From NCBI RefSeq assembly GCF_001687625.2, contig NZ_CP016538.2:1704501-1768500 (forward strand): a stretch of 64,000 nucleotides of DNA. The letters run 5' to 3'. Position 1 is the stretch's first letter. Each line of letters opens with the position of its first letter. Below the pieces are notes generated by a model, which searched no databases, had not been told where the DNA came from, and worked only from the letters and a program-made list of their open reading frames with translations. Origin of the DNA: Planococcus maritimus. Lineage in GTDB: Bacteria; Bacillota; Bacilli; Bacillales_A; Planococcaceae. This document shows positions 7,899-16,092 of the stretch, piece by piece. A program made the position numbers and the translations under genes.

Positions 7899-8753
7899 AT
7901 GAAAGATTCCCAAGCTTTACAAGACAGTACCAGCTGGTCGCAAGATATGGTGCGGAGCACGTTGCCAAAACGAACGCAAAACGGCCACAAAGGCACGTTT
8001 GGCACAGCCTTATTGGTTGCTGGCGGTCCAGACATGCCCGGCGCCGCCTTGATCTCAGGGCTCGGCGCGTTGACTAGCGGCGTGGGGAAACTGGAAATCG
8101 GCACATATCGGGAAACGATCCAAAGCATTGCTCATGCAGTACCGGAAGCGACTTACGTGCCGGATGCGCTGGTCCAGATCGCTAATGGCAGCCATTCGCT
8201 CGCATCTTACAAAGCCATTGCTTGCGGCCCTGGAACAGCGCCCGATGCTTTGACCGAAGCGGCGATTGACAAATTACTGAAGGCTCCACTCCCGCTTATA
8301 CTAGATGCTGGTGCATTGAGTGCGCGCAGCTATGCCAAGAGAAGCGCTCCGATCATCTTGACACCGCATGCCGGCGAACTCAGCCGGATCTCCGGATATT
8401 CCCTTGAACAGATCACCGAAGCCCCCGGAGCCTGCGCCTCAGCATTTGCTGAAAAGCATAGCTTGACTATTGTCTTAAAGGGCCCGCGCACCACGATCGC
8501 TTTTCCCGACGGCGAACGGTTTCACAATCCAACAGGCAATGCCGCACTGGCCAAAGGCGGCACGGGCGATATGCTGACAGGTATGATGCTCGGCATGCTG
8601 TGCTGCCACGACAACTGGCGGCACGCAGTGTTGAATGCGGTCTACTTGCACGGGGCGTGTGCAGACGAATTCGTTAAGACCCGCTCTCCCCATACGATGC
8701 TTGCGCATGATATCGCAGGACTGTTGCCGGAAGTATGGAAACAATACGAGTGA
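7899..8753 (+). CDS. nnrD: ADP-dependent NAD(P)H-hydrate dehydratase
   Basis: A 284-residue ribokinase-fold enzyme of the YxkO/NnrD family that repairs hydrated NADH and NADPH at the expense of ADP. The N-terminal HKGTFGTALLVAGG block, GPGTAPD, and the C-terminal NPTGNAALAKGGTGDMLTG signature, with the catalytic Asp, are all present. Length is normal for the stand-alone dehydratase without the epimerase domain. ACGGAGG is well placed before the ATG. It is followed directly by a terminator and so is monocistronic. Confidence 0.93.
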   Translation: MKDSQALQDSTSWSQDMVRSTLPKRTQNGHKGTFGTALLVAGGPDMPGAALISGLGALTSGVGKLEIGTYRETIQSIAHAVPEATYVPDALVQIANGSHSLASYKAIACGPGTAPDALTEAAIDKLLKAPLPLILDAGALSARSYAKRSAPIILTPHAGELSRISGYSLEQITEAPGACASAFAEKHSLTIVLKGPRTTIAFPDGERFHNPTGNAALAKGGTGDMLTGMMLGMLCCHDNWRHAVLNAVYLHGACADEFVKTRSPHTMLAHDIAGLLPEVWKQYE

Positions 8754-8782
8754 GCCAATGTTCGAAAAGTCGTCACATGCGT

Positions 8783-8815
8783 CAAAGCCCGGTTGCACAC
8801 GGGCTTTGGCTATTT
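8783..8815 (+). terminator. Terminator after nnrD
   Basis: CAAAGCCCG / CGGGCTTTG forms a tight hairpin followed by a T-rich stretch. Confidence 0.75.
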
Positions 8816-8932
8816 TATCGCACTGAAACGGCCGGCCCATGCGGTGCTCAGAAACGCAGAACCGTTGTACTTTCCGCTATAATGATAAGCAAGAGACAGC
8901 AGAACTTCTGTACAACTGGAGGTATTTTTATC

Positions 8933-8965
8933 ATGAACAGAGACTGCAAAGGATCCAGGCAATGA
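8933..8965 (+). CDS. Ten-residue leader peptide ORF
   Basis: A GGAGG site at 8919-8923 is optimally spaced for the ATG at 8933, which opens an 11-codon frame (MNRDCKGSRQ, stop at 8963-8965). The stop overlaps the ATG of the next gene (ATGA at 8962-8965). The downstream gene itself has only a weak ribosome binding site. This is the layout of a translationally coupled leader. That the peptide has any function of its own is not shown. Confidence 0.5.
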   Translation: MNRDCKGSRQ

Positions 8966-9582
8966 GCTATGTACCGATTTTTCATTTAACTGTGCCCGCA
9001 GTATGGGTCGCTGTGTTATTGGCGGCCGCTGTAGCCAATTTATTGATGCGTGTGGCGGTTAAACAAAAAATGGGCGACTGGTACTGGAACGCTTTAGCAT
9101 TTTACATCCTCGTGTGGAAGCTCAGCTACATCGTCTTTCATTGGCAGCATTTTCTAGACATGCCCTTATCCCTTCTTTATTTTAACGGCGGCCTGTATGG
9201 GCATTTGCTTGCGACAGCCTTTGTTATCGGCTATTTGCTGCTGGCACAACGAAAACAAACCGCTGTGGCAGAACAAGCGGCCGCTGCATGGTTATTGTTT
9301 TTTCTGGCATATCAATCCATCCTCCAATTCCTTGAAGCGCAGTGGGTGCAAGCAGCCTTTCAAACCATGCTCTTCATAGTAGCTATCGTATCTATCCGTA
9401 TGCTAAGAACACGGCAAGACGTTCCGAACGGCTTGTTGTTTGGCGCGCTATTCACAGTGGAATTGCTCATCCTTAGCACATTCGGCCCGCTATGGACTTG
9501 GCAAAACGCAACGCTTGCCGCTGTTGTTGCGGTTACTATTGCGATGTACAGACGTTTTGAACAGAAAGGACCGAGCATATGA
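8962..9582 (+). CDS. Polytopic membrane protein linked to a thioredoxin-like protein
   Basis: A 206-residue protein with about six to seven hydrophobic segments and almost no soluble domain. The start at ATG 8962 (MSYVPIF) is favoured because it overlaps the stop of the short upstream ORF; the frame-open region before it is not hydrophobic. Its stop overlaps the start of the TlpA/ResA-like gene by 4 bases, so the two are co-translated. A role as membrane partner of that thiol oxidoreductase is inference. No family is recognised with confidence, and no CxxC pair is visible in the membrane protein itself. Confidence 0.75.
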   Translation: MSYVPIFHLTVPAVWVAVLLAAAVANLLMRVAVKQKMGDWYWNALAFYILVWKLSYIVFHWQHFLDMPLSLLYFNGGLYGHLLATAFVIGYLLLAQRKQTAVAEQAAAAWLLFFLAYQSILQFLEAQWVQAAFQTMLFIVAIVSIRMLRTRQDVPNGLLFGALFTVELLILSTFGPLWTWQNATLAAVVAVTIAMYRRFEQKGPSI

Positions 9583-10145
9583 TTAAAAAAACCATTATCG
9601 GCCTATTGCTCCTTGCAGCAATCGCCATTATTGCCATCAATTTCTTTGAAAAAGATGCACAACCAGTCGATACAAGCTCCTCTTCCGCAAACGCGCAAGA
9701 CGAGTCTCTGACGGAAGGCCTGTCTGTAGGTCAGGCAGCTCCTGATTTTACGCTGACTGACCAAAACGGCGAAACGGTCAAGCTTTCTGATTACCAAGGC
9801 AAGAAAGTCATTTTGAACTTCTGGGCTACTTGGTGTCCACCTTGCCGCGCCGAAATGCCGTATATGCAAGAGTTCCACGAAAACAATGCGGACGGCGACG
9901 TTGAAATCCTGGCTGTCAACTTGACCGCGCAAGACAACGGTGATGAAGCGATCCAATCGTTCATCGATCAATTCGGCTTAACATTCTCCATTCCAATGGA
10001 CGAAACCGGCAGTACCGCCCAAACGTATCAAATCCGTACCGTGCCCACCACATACATCCTCGATACGAAAGGCGAAATCGCCCAAAAAATTGTCGGCCCA
10101 ATGGATGAACAGATCATGAAAGACCAGACGGACAGCATTGACTGA
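9579..10145 (+). CDS. Membrane-anchored TlpA/ResA-family thiol-disulfide oxidoreductase
   Basis: A 188-residue extracytoplasmic thioredoxin-like protein. Residues 4-22 form a single N-terminal membrane anchor, a polar linker follows, and the thioredoxin fold starts near 48 (APDFTL). The active site is WATWCPPC with Cys86 and Cys89. The cis-proline loop appears as TVPTTYI. ResA of Bacillus reduces apocytochrome c; whether this paralogue does so, or acts on other exported disulfides, cannot be decided. It overlaps the upstream membrane-protein gene by 4 bases. Confidence 0.9.
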   Translation: MIKKTIIGLLLLAAIAIIAINFFEKDAQPVDTSSSSANAQDESLTEGLSVGQAAPDFTLTDQNGETVKLSDYQGKKVILNFWATWCPPCRAEMPYMQEFHENNADGDVEILAVNLTAQDNGDEAIQSFIDQFGLTFSIPMDETGSTAQTYQIRTVPTTYILDTKGEIAQKIVGPMDEQIMKDQTDSID

Positions 10146-10240
10146 ATTTGTCGCAAAGCTTTCGTGAACTGAGGGGTTTAAAGAAAAGCCATTTGCGGAA
10201 TACTAGAAATAGGACTTGAGATGAAATGGAGGATTTATTC

Positions 10241-10660
10241 ATGGAACTTGACTTAGCGAAAGAACAATTGCCATCGACACAATCAAAAGTAAACGACTAT
10301 ACACCCGACCACATCAACCAGCAAATCGAACGGGAAACAGAAGCCTCGGTCAATTACTTTAAACGCCAAGGCGAACAAGATATTCAAGAACGCATCAAAG
10401 AGCTGGATCACGAATGGGATACAGAACGCCTGCTCGAAGTGAATATGGCGTCCATCGCATTTGTTTCTTCGTTGTTGGCAGTACGTGCCAATCGAAAATG
10501 GGCTCTGCTTGCTGGGGCTTCGAGTGCCATCATCATCCAACAAGCGCTTCAAGGCTGGACACCGGCGATCGCGCTTTTCCGCCAGATGGGCATTCGCACC
10601 GTCGACGAAATCAATCGTGAAAAAAAAGCTTTGCAAAATTTATTGAATAAACCTGAATAA
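10241..10660 (+). CDS. Small membrane-associated protein, DUF2892-like
   Basis: A 139-residue protein. The ATG at 10241 is preferred over 10226 because TGGAGG (10227-10232) is well spaced before it. The N-terminal 70 residues are highly charged and probably helical. Residues 70-115 hold two hydrophobic segments with the pattern AVRANRKWALLAG, similar to the DUF2892/YgaP-type inner membrane domain. The C-terminus is charged (RTVDEINREKKAL). It is about 95 bases downstream of the thioredoxin-like gene and may share its transcript. Function unknown. Confidence 0.7.
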   Translation: MELDLAKEQLPSTQSKVNDYTPDHINQQIERETEASVNYFKRQGEQDIQERIKELDHEWDTERLLEVNMASIAFVSSLLAVRANRKWALLAGASSAIIIQQALQGWTPAIALFRQMGIRTVDEINREKKALQNLLNKPE

Positions 10661-10662
10661 CG

Positions 10663-10698
10663 CAAAAACCCCTAAGCCATTGCGCTTAGGGGTTTTTA
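10663..10698. terminator. Bidirectional terminator
   Basis: The stem CCCCTAAGC / GCTTAGGGG is flanked by A- and T-runs. It lies between two convergent genes and overlaps the last codons of the acyltransferase gene. Confidence 0.88.
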
Positions 10699-11780
10699 GT
10701 TGCAGCCTCTTTATCACTTGGTACAGCGGCAATCGATTTGTTTTTCCGCAACCAGCTTTTAAACAGCCGGTGCAGCGGCAGCTCCAGTTTGAAATGTGCC
10801 CATATTCCGAAAAACATCATCAAAGCGATCAGAATCAGGCTCATGCCAATATCGCCGAGGACTTCGTGCAAGCCGACCTGGTCCATCCATTCCGAGAAAA
10901 CATCAAGCACTACATTGTGCACAAGGTAAAGCGCAAAAGCGGCGTTTCCAAGTTGATGAAACAGATTAGGCATGGTGACGTCCTGCTTCAAATCGACCAC
11001 ACCTAGGCCGATCAACAATAGCATGATGGAGAGACTAGCACTCATTTCAAAGCTCATTGCCATAAACGGATTCAACGCATTCATCCAAGTTACCGGAAAA
11101 CCAATCAGCCCAAATAAAATGAATAAATATGCCACATTGAGCGGAATAGCAAGATGAAGAATGAGCCACGCACAAAGCACTCCCGCAATGAACATCAAAT
11201 TATAAGAAGCAAATAGAAAATCGAAGAGGAAATGGTCGATATACACAATGCCGATAACGCCAAATAGGGACAGGATTCCCCAGGCGGTAAAAAGCGCCTT
11301 TCCCATCCAACGCGGGCTCAAAAATAGGAGTGAAAACATAAGGTAAAAATAAATAGTGTATTCCAAGGACCAAGCAACGATCAAAAACGGATCTTGCCAC
11401 TCCGGATTCGGGATCAGAAAGACAGAAGTCAAGATGACAGCCATATCCCGCTCCGCACCGGTCGCAAACCACGGCAACAATAACGCCAAGATCAAGAACG
11501 CCAAAGTCACAGCCCAATACAGAGGATAAATCCGGATAAAACGATTGACCAGAAAATCCGTTAATTGTCCTTTTTTACCGAACTTATGCCGGTAGATATA
11601 ATAGGCCATAAAGCCGGATAATGCGAAGAAATAATAGACGCCGCCTGTCAGCGGCAAGAAAGCGAGATTCCCCATATTGAATCCGTAATAATCCATCATG
11701 GTCGTCGATAAATGATGAAGCATAACCAGTAACGGCACCAAGGCTCTAGACAATTGAATCAGCACCAGTTTTCTTCTCAT
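10686..11780 (-). CDS. Acyltransferase family 3 (OafA/YrhL-type) membrane protein
   Basis: A 364-residue integral membrane O-acyltransferase with about ten predicted spans. The N-terminal SRALVPLLVMLHHL segment has the Arg-x-His arrangement expected of the family active site, and RFIRIYPLYW is the usual second signature. Such proteins acetylate surface polysaccharides or wall polymers. There is no fused SGNH domain, but a stand-alone SGNH hydrolase lies upstream on the same strand (11994-12716), which may be a partner. GGAGGGGAGAGG precedes the ATG. Confidence 0.9.
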   Translation of the reverse strand: MRRKLVLIQLSRALVPLLVMLHHLSTTMMDYYGFNMGNLAFLPLTGGVYYFFALSGFMAYYIYRHKFGKKGQLTDFLVNRFIRIYPLYWAVTLAFLILALLLPWFATGAERDMAVILTSVFLIPNPEWQDPFLIVAWSLEYTIYFYLMFSLLFLSPRWMGKALFTAWGILSLFGVIGIVYIDHFLFDFLFASYNLMFIAGVLCAWLILHLAIPLNVAYLFILFGLIGFPVTWMNALNPFMAMSFEMSASLSIMLLLIGLGVVDLKQDVTMPNLFHQLGNAAFALYLVHNVVLDVFSEWMDQVGLHEVLGDIGMSLILIALMMFFGIWAHFKLELPLHRLFKSWLRKNKSIAAVPSDKEAATKNP

Positions 11781-11949
11781 CCTCTCCCCTCCTCTCTACT
11801 ATTTCTCTTAACAATGTAAAAAGGCCTAAACTAATTCTTTATTATCAGAAAATTAAATTTTTTATAGAGACAATATACCATATTATAGACAAACCACAAG
11901 CATTTTTCCCCGTCCCTCGCCGGAGCTTTTTATGTGATTTCTTCGGCAT

Positions 11950-11985
11950 AAAAAAAGCCCGGATGCCATATATGGCCCGGGTCTC
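11950..11985 (-). terminator. Terminator of the SGNH hydrolase gene
   Basis: CCCGG / CCGGG arms with an inner CCATATATGG palindrome are followed by a U-run in the minus-strand transcript. It separates the SGNH gene from the acyltransferase gene. Confidence 0.75.
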
Positions 11986-11993
11986 TTGGTTCA

Positions 11994-12716
11994 CTATCGT
12001 TCTTTAGCAATTTTTATACCGATTGTCTGCAAGGTTTCAAGCAATAATTGGTGCATGATAACATAACCTTTTTCATTTGGATGAATCGAATCCAGCCAAA
12101 TGGACGGCACTTTCCCCATTTTCCGCGTGTTCGTAACGAAAACGCCTTTAGACCCGATCGCCGAATTCCACATTCGAAACAATAGATTGGTAAAACCGAA
12201 ATACTGTACTTCTTTTTTCATCGAATTATACAAGCTATTCTGGACGATGAGTACGTCTCTATTGCTTTGTTGGATGGATCGATAAATTTCCAATAAATTG
12301 CGCCGGTATTTCTTTTTGAGGGGAACAAACTGGCGGACTAGCTCGCTTGCCCCTCCGCCTCGGTATTGACGCAGCAAGTCGTTGCCGCCGATATTCAACA
12401 ACACCAAGTCCGCTTGAGCCAATTCAGCCTGCCAATGATTAGCCCGTAGCCTCTCGACAAGGCCGTCACTTGTCAATCCGTTCACTCCGAAGTTCAACAC
12501 TTCACTGTCTGGAAAACTGTCTTCTAAATGTCTCGCGATCCCGCCTTTTGTCCCGTAGCCATATGCGACGGAATCACCGAGAATGACAATTTTATCTATA
12601 TGACGCGGCTGTGCCGCATTGCGCCGTTTGCGTAGGAATGCCTTTTGGAAAAAAGCACTCGGTCGGAAATTTTTGCCCAATCTTCTGCACGCCCCCTTGC
12701 TATCGTATCCCTCCAT
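11994..12716 (-). CDS. SGNH/GDSL-family hydrolase
   Basis: A 240-residue esterase-like protein. Block I is ILGDSVAYG with the nucleophilic Ser, block III is GGND, and block V is DSIHPNEKG with the catalytic Asp and His. The N-terminus is basic and carries no clear signal peptide. The family removes acyl groups from lipids, polysaccharides or peptidoglycan. The neighbouring membrane acyltransferase suggests surface polymer acetylation and deacetylation, which is inference. Confidence 0.85.
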   Translation of the reverse strand: MEGYDSKGACRRLGKNFRPSAFFQKAFLRKRRNAAQPRHIDKIVILGDSVAYGYGTKGGIARHLEDSFPDSEVLNFGVNGLTSDGLVERLRANHWQAELAQADLVLLNIGGNDLLRQYRGGGASELVRQFVPLKKKYRRNLLEIYRSIQQSNRDVLIVQNSLYNSMKKEVQYFGFTNLLFRMWNSAIGSKGVFVTNTRKMGKVPSIWLDSIHPNEKGYVIMHQLLLETLQTIGIKIAKER

Positions 12717-12815
12717 TTTAACATATTTCCCTGTTTCTTTCCGTTTTCAGGTTTCGATGCATAAGCTTTAGGGCTTAGCGGGTATGGACAATTAAAGCAT
12801 AAAGGAGGAATGTAG

Positions 12816-13823
12816 ATGGATCTGCTGTATCTTAGCATTGGCATTGGCATCGTCATTGCTGTTCTCACTTTGACCGATTTTATCTGGACAACGTTATGGG
12901 TCGACGGTGGTGCAGGGCCATTAACCCGCAAACTCACTTCCGTCTACTGGACGCTCCACAAAAAAGTAAGCCAAAACAATTCCGCATTCCTAAGCCTTGC
13001 AGGGCCGATGTTTCTAATCATTACCTTAGCAACTTGGATTTTCCTATTGTGGGTGGGATGGACTTTTATATTTGCGAGTTCTAATATGATCGTGGATACA
13101 AAAGACGGCGGCCCGATGTCTTGGATTGAATACGCTTATTATGCAGGATATTTGATTTTCACCCTCGGCAACGGCGAATTCTCTCCAGACGATGGCATCT
13201 GGCAAATTGTCACGATTTTTGCGACCGGTACCGGCATGCTATTTATTACTTTTGGCGTGACGTATTTGCTGCAAGTGTTGAGTGCTGTTTCGCAAAAACG
13301 CTCGCTCGCTTCTAGTATCAGTGGCATTGCCATCGATCCTGCTTCTTTCGTCAACACTGCATGGAACGGGGAAAATTTCGACAACCTCAATCTCTTGCTC
13401 GATACTTTCTCAAACGAGTTAAGCCATGCCGTGTCAAAATACAACGCCTACCCTGTGCTCCATTATTACCGCAGCTCCACACACAACCGCTCTTTACCGG
13501 TTAATATCGTGGTGCTAGATGAGTCGTTAACCTTCTTAAAATACGGAACCCCAAAAGAAATTCAACCGAATGCCTTATTGATGCAGGAACTCTCCAGCAC
13601 CATCACTAGTTATTTGGATACCTTGCATAGCTCATCCATCGATGCATCCATTGTTGTGCCTCCCCATCAAGTATTAGCGAACTTGGATCGATCAATCCCA
13701 ACAATTGATGCAGCAACTTACGAACAAACAATGGAGTCACTTGAACGGCGCAGACGAAAGCTTCTCGGGCTTCTTGAAATGACCGGAGAGCGCTGGCCTG
13801 GCACACAAAATGACTCCAAATGA
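12816..13823 (+). CDS. Two-pore-helix ion channel with atypical selectivity filter
   Basis: A 335-residue protein with an N-terminal membrane segment (about 3-22), a second (60-85), a pore loop and a third (130-152), then about 180 cytosolic residues. The layout matches Ion_trans_2 potassium channels. The filter, normally TVGYGD, reads TLGNGE at 116-121, so the Tyr and the Asp of the signature are replaced. The cytosolic part shows no RCK (Rossmann) glycine motif. AAAGGAGG precedes the ATG. Ion selectivity cannot be predicted. Confidence 0.8.
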   Translation: MDLLYLSIGIGIVIAVLTLTDFIWTTLWVDGGAGPLTRKLTSVYWTLHKKVSQNNSAFLSLAGPMFLIITLATWIFLLWVGWTFIFASSNMIVDTKDGGPMSWIEYAYYAGYLIFTLGNGEFSPDDGIWQIVTIFATGTGMLFITFGVTYLLQVLSAVSQKRSLASSISGIAIDPASFVNTAWNGENFDNLNLLLDTFSNELSHAVSKYNAYPVLHYYRSSTHNRSLPVNIVVLDESLTFLKYGTPKEIQPNALLMQELSSTITSYLDTLHSSSIDASIVVPPHQVLANLDRSIPTIDAATYEQTMESLERRRRKLLGLLEMTGERWPGTQNDSK

Positions 13824-13852
13824 ATGACTAGTTTAACTCTAAAAAAATTCTT

Positions 13853-13910
13853 CAACAGCACATGGGCAAAAAACGCGTAGTTGTAGCGCTTTTTTGCCCA
13901 TGTGCTGTTG
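13853..13910 (+). terminator. Very long hairpin terminator after the channel gene
   Basis: The arms at 13853-13876 and 13887-13910 pair over roughly 24 bases (CAACAGCACATGGGC and its complement plus an A/T stretch). The stem contains its own internal T-run. It is longer than the other terminators in this window. Confidence 0.7.
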
Positions 13911-14006
13911 TTGTTGTTATTTCCAAAAAACTTGAAGATGGTGTTTCGTTTTAAAAAATTCAGGGAACAATTTGAAGGACGAGATTTTGAAATTGGAGGC
14001 TATTTC

Positions 14007-14738
14007 ATGCAGACAACAATTCCTGCTTTATTGACAAAAGAAGATTTCACAAACCGCACCGACTTGCCCGACTGGTTGCTGCGCGAATACAAGACCTTTC
14101 ATGAGACAGTGACCGATAAGACCTTTCCGTGTTATTTCGGTAGAAGCGGGGAATTAAAAGGCGAGCTGCGCTATGCATACATAAGCCAGGAAGATTGGTC
14201 AAACTTGCCTGGAGCCGTGGCGGAATTTTTGACCTTATTCGAAGACCCAAAACATAAGCGCCATGGCTTGTTTGTGTTTGTGGAGCCTTTCGAATCCGAA
14301 GGGCCGCTGAATGCTTACCGAGAACAGTTCTGGGAGATTCTCCAGTATCTTCATGATATGGATGATACCGAATGGCCAGAACAAGCACCACGCGATCCTG
14401 ATCATTATTTATGGGATTTCAACTTCAAAGGCGAACCCATTTTCATCTTCGGCAACGCGCCTGCCTACAAACAACGCCGCACCCGCCACCTCGGCAATTC
14501 GATGGTGCTCGGTTTCCAGCCGAGAAGAATCTTCGAAGGGCTGACCGGGACTGAAAAAGGCGGCATCATGTCGCGCGAGAAGGTTCGGGAACGTGTCGAA
14601 AAATGGGATGAATTGCCGACCCACCCAGACATCAGCCATTTCGGCGACCCAGAGCATAATGAATGGAAGCAGTTCTTCATCGGGGATGATGTGGAGCCGG
14701 TCAAAGGCAAATGCCCATTCTCTCATAAAGAACTTTAA
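14007..14738 (+). CDS. YqcI/YcgG family protein
   Basis: A 243-residue protein of the YqcI/YcgG family. The start at 14007 is supported by TTGGAGG seven bases upstream; the longer frame from 13902 begins inside the preceding terminator. Family hallmarks are WDFNFKG, FGNAPAYKQRRTRHLGNS, and a C-terminal KCPFSH motif with a Cys-Pro and a His. Some members have been linked to heme or stress, but the biochemical role is not settled. It stands alone between two terminators. Confidence 0.85.
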   Translation: MQTTIPALLTKEDFTNRTDLPDWLLREYKTFHETVTDKTFPCYFGRSGELKGELRYAYISQEDWSNLPGAVAEFLTLFEDPKHKRHGLFVFVEPFESEGPLNAYREQFWEILQYLHDMDDTEWPEQAPRDPDHYLWDFNFKGEPIFIFGNAPAYKQRRTRHLGNSMVLGFQPRRIFEGLTGTEKGGIMSREKVRERVEKWDELPTHPDISHFGDPEHNEWKQFFIGDDVEPVKGKCPFSHKEL

Positions 14739-14743
14739 CCATT

Positions 14744-14783
14744 AAAAAGCGTCCGTACAGTTTTCCTGTACGGACGCTTTTTT
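14744..14783. terminator. Bidirectional terminator
   Basis: AAAAAGCGTCCGTACAG and its complement form a hairpin with A- and T-flanks between two convergent genes. Confidence 0.9.
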
Positions 14784-14789
14784 CTACAG

Positions 14790-15776
14790 TCAAGCTTTGT
14801 TTTTTTGCCGTTCTTTGAACTTCTTCACCGTGGTGCCCTTGTGGAGTTGCAGTTCATCCTCGGCAGCCTCACTCTCTTGTTCTTTCCCTTCAATCTGGGA
14901 AATGAGGCGATCCACCACTTGCTGGGCAAACGGCTGCGCACTGGATGGGGGTTTGACGGCCGTCAAGCCGGCTTCCTCCCCTTCTTGAGCTTCCCCTATC
15001 ACCACGATGCTGATCTCTTTCGGGACTTTGAATCCTGCACTTGCCAAGGAGTTGAATAATTGCAGCCCTTCTTCATAGCTTGCCGCTACAAATGCACTCG
15101 TCGGCTTTTTGAATGAACACAATTCAGCTGCAATGGCATCGAAATCCGAGGGGTTTTGTGTCGAATGGATGCGTTTTTTACGCAGTTTCAACTGATGGTG
15201 CGCCAGCGCTTCATAATATCCTTGAAGCCGCTCGCCCTCATCCGATACATCTCCTCCCACCCAAGCGATCTGCTGGTGGCCTTTTTCAGCAAGATGGCTG
15301 GTGGCAAGAAATGCCGCTTTACGTCCATCAAATGGTTTCTCTTCGCCGGCTGTTTCTTCTGCTTGCAAGAATGCGGTAGTTTCATTTAAATACGCCTTGA
15401 ATTCATCAGCCAGGCTGCCCATGCCAATCACGCCGGCTGCCCCGCTCACTAAAGCTTCGCTGTCTTCCATCGATTCACCGCCAGTCAAAGCATGAGCCAC
15501 CAACCGGTAGCCGGACGCCTGGGCTGTTTCAGTAAATTCACGCATGCGGGAGAAATCATCAGCTGCGCAATCCTTCGAAAACAGCAATATGAGTTGTTTG
15601 GAAGCTTCGGGGGGCGCCGCATGAGGCGTGCTGGCATTCCCATAATCCAATTCGGCAAGGGCCTGCATCACTTTGTCATAAGTTTCCTTCTTAACTTGCT
15701 CAGGCCGGTTCAATACGCGAGACACTGTCGTTTGAGAGACTCCTGCATGTCTTGCCACTTCTGTAGTCGACACCAT
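14790..15776 (-). CDS. LacI-family transcriptional regulator
   Basis: A 328-residue LacI-type repressor. The DNA-binding domain is at the N-terminus (TTEVARHAGVSQTTVSRVLNR) and is followed by a periplasmic-binding-protein-like effector domain. The GTACC-free start at 15776 (MVSTTEV) has AGGAAGG nine bases upstream; the two ATGs before it (15785, 15782) lie too close. No transport or catabolic genes are beside it, so its targets are unknown. The 300 bases upstream carry repeated palindromes that could be its own operators. Confidence 0.88.
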   Translation of the reverse strand: MVSTTEVARHAGVSQTTVSRVLNRPEQVKKETYDKVMQALAELDYGNASTPHAAPPEASKQLILLFSKDCAADDFSRMREFTETAQASGYRLVAHALTGGESMEDSEALVSGAAGVIGMGSLADEFKAYLNETTAFLQAEETAGEEKPFDGRKAAFLATSHLAEKGHQQIAWVGGDVSDEGERLQGYYEALAHHQLKLRKKRIHSTQNPSDFDAIAAELCSFKKPTSAFVAASYEEGLQLFNSLASAGFKVPKEISIVVIGEAQEGEEAGLTAVKPPSSAQPFAQQVVDRLISQIEGKEQESEAAEDELQLHKGTTVKKFKERQKNKA

Positions 15777-15813
15777 TTTCATCATCCTTCCTATTCATTC
15801 ATTCGTTGAATAC

Positions 15814-15822
15814 ACTATACCA
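15814..15822 (-). promoter_or_regulatory. Extended -10 promoter of the LacI-type gene
   Basis: On the minus strand TGG precedes TATAGT, about 38 bases upstream of the chosen start. No good -35 box is seen. Confidence 0.45.
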
Positions 15823-15906
15823 CATCAAAACAAGATATTCACCCGGACATTCAATATCACATTCCCTCGCAGAAGTTTGGAAGCCCTTTTCAAACAGATA
15901 CTGACT

Positions 15907-15942
15907 AATTTATTTATGAATAAAATTATTCATAAATAAATT
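15907..15942. repeat. Perfect 36-base AT palindrome
   Basis: Arms at 15907-15923 and 15926-15942 are perfect 17-base complements around a 2-base centre (AATTTATTTATGAATAA and its complement). The core is GAATA-N4-TATTC. There is no U-run context, so this is unlikely to be a simple terminator. Confidence 0.7.
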
Positions 15943-15953
15943 CTTGTTGAAAT

Positions 15954-16048
15954 GAATATCAATTATTCAATTCAAAAAAACAACCCCAGAACAGCTCTAG
16001 GCGACTCTTCTCAAGTGAATATTATTTATTCACACTAGTAGTGAATAA
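15954..16048. repeat. Further GAATA/TATTC palindromes
   Basis: GAATA-N5-TATTC occurs at 15954-15968 and again at 16017-16031, where it extends to GTGAATA-N5-TATTCAC (16015-16033). This overlaps TTATTCAC-N7-GTGAATAA (16026-16048). Together with the site at 15918-15931, three copies of the same dyad lie within 115 bases, between the HNH gene terminator and the LacI-type gene. Confidence 0.65.
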
Positions 16049-16050
16049 CC

Positions 16051-16084
16051 AAAAATAAAAAAGCGTGCAGCAATCGCTGCACGC
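16051..16084 (-). terminator. Terminator of the EVE-like/HNH gene
   Basis: GCGTGCAGC-AATC-GCTGCACGC is followed in the minus-strand RNA by a U-rich tract. Confidence 0.85.
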
Positions 16085-16092
16085 CTGAGTCG

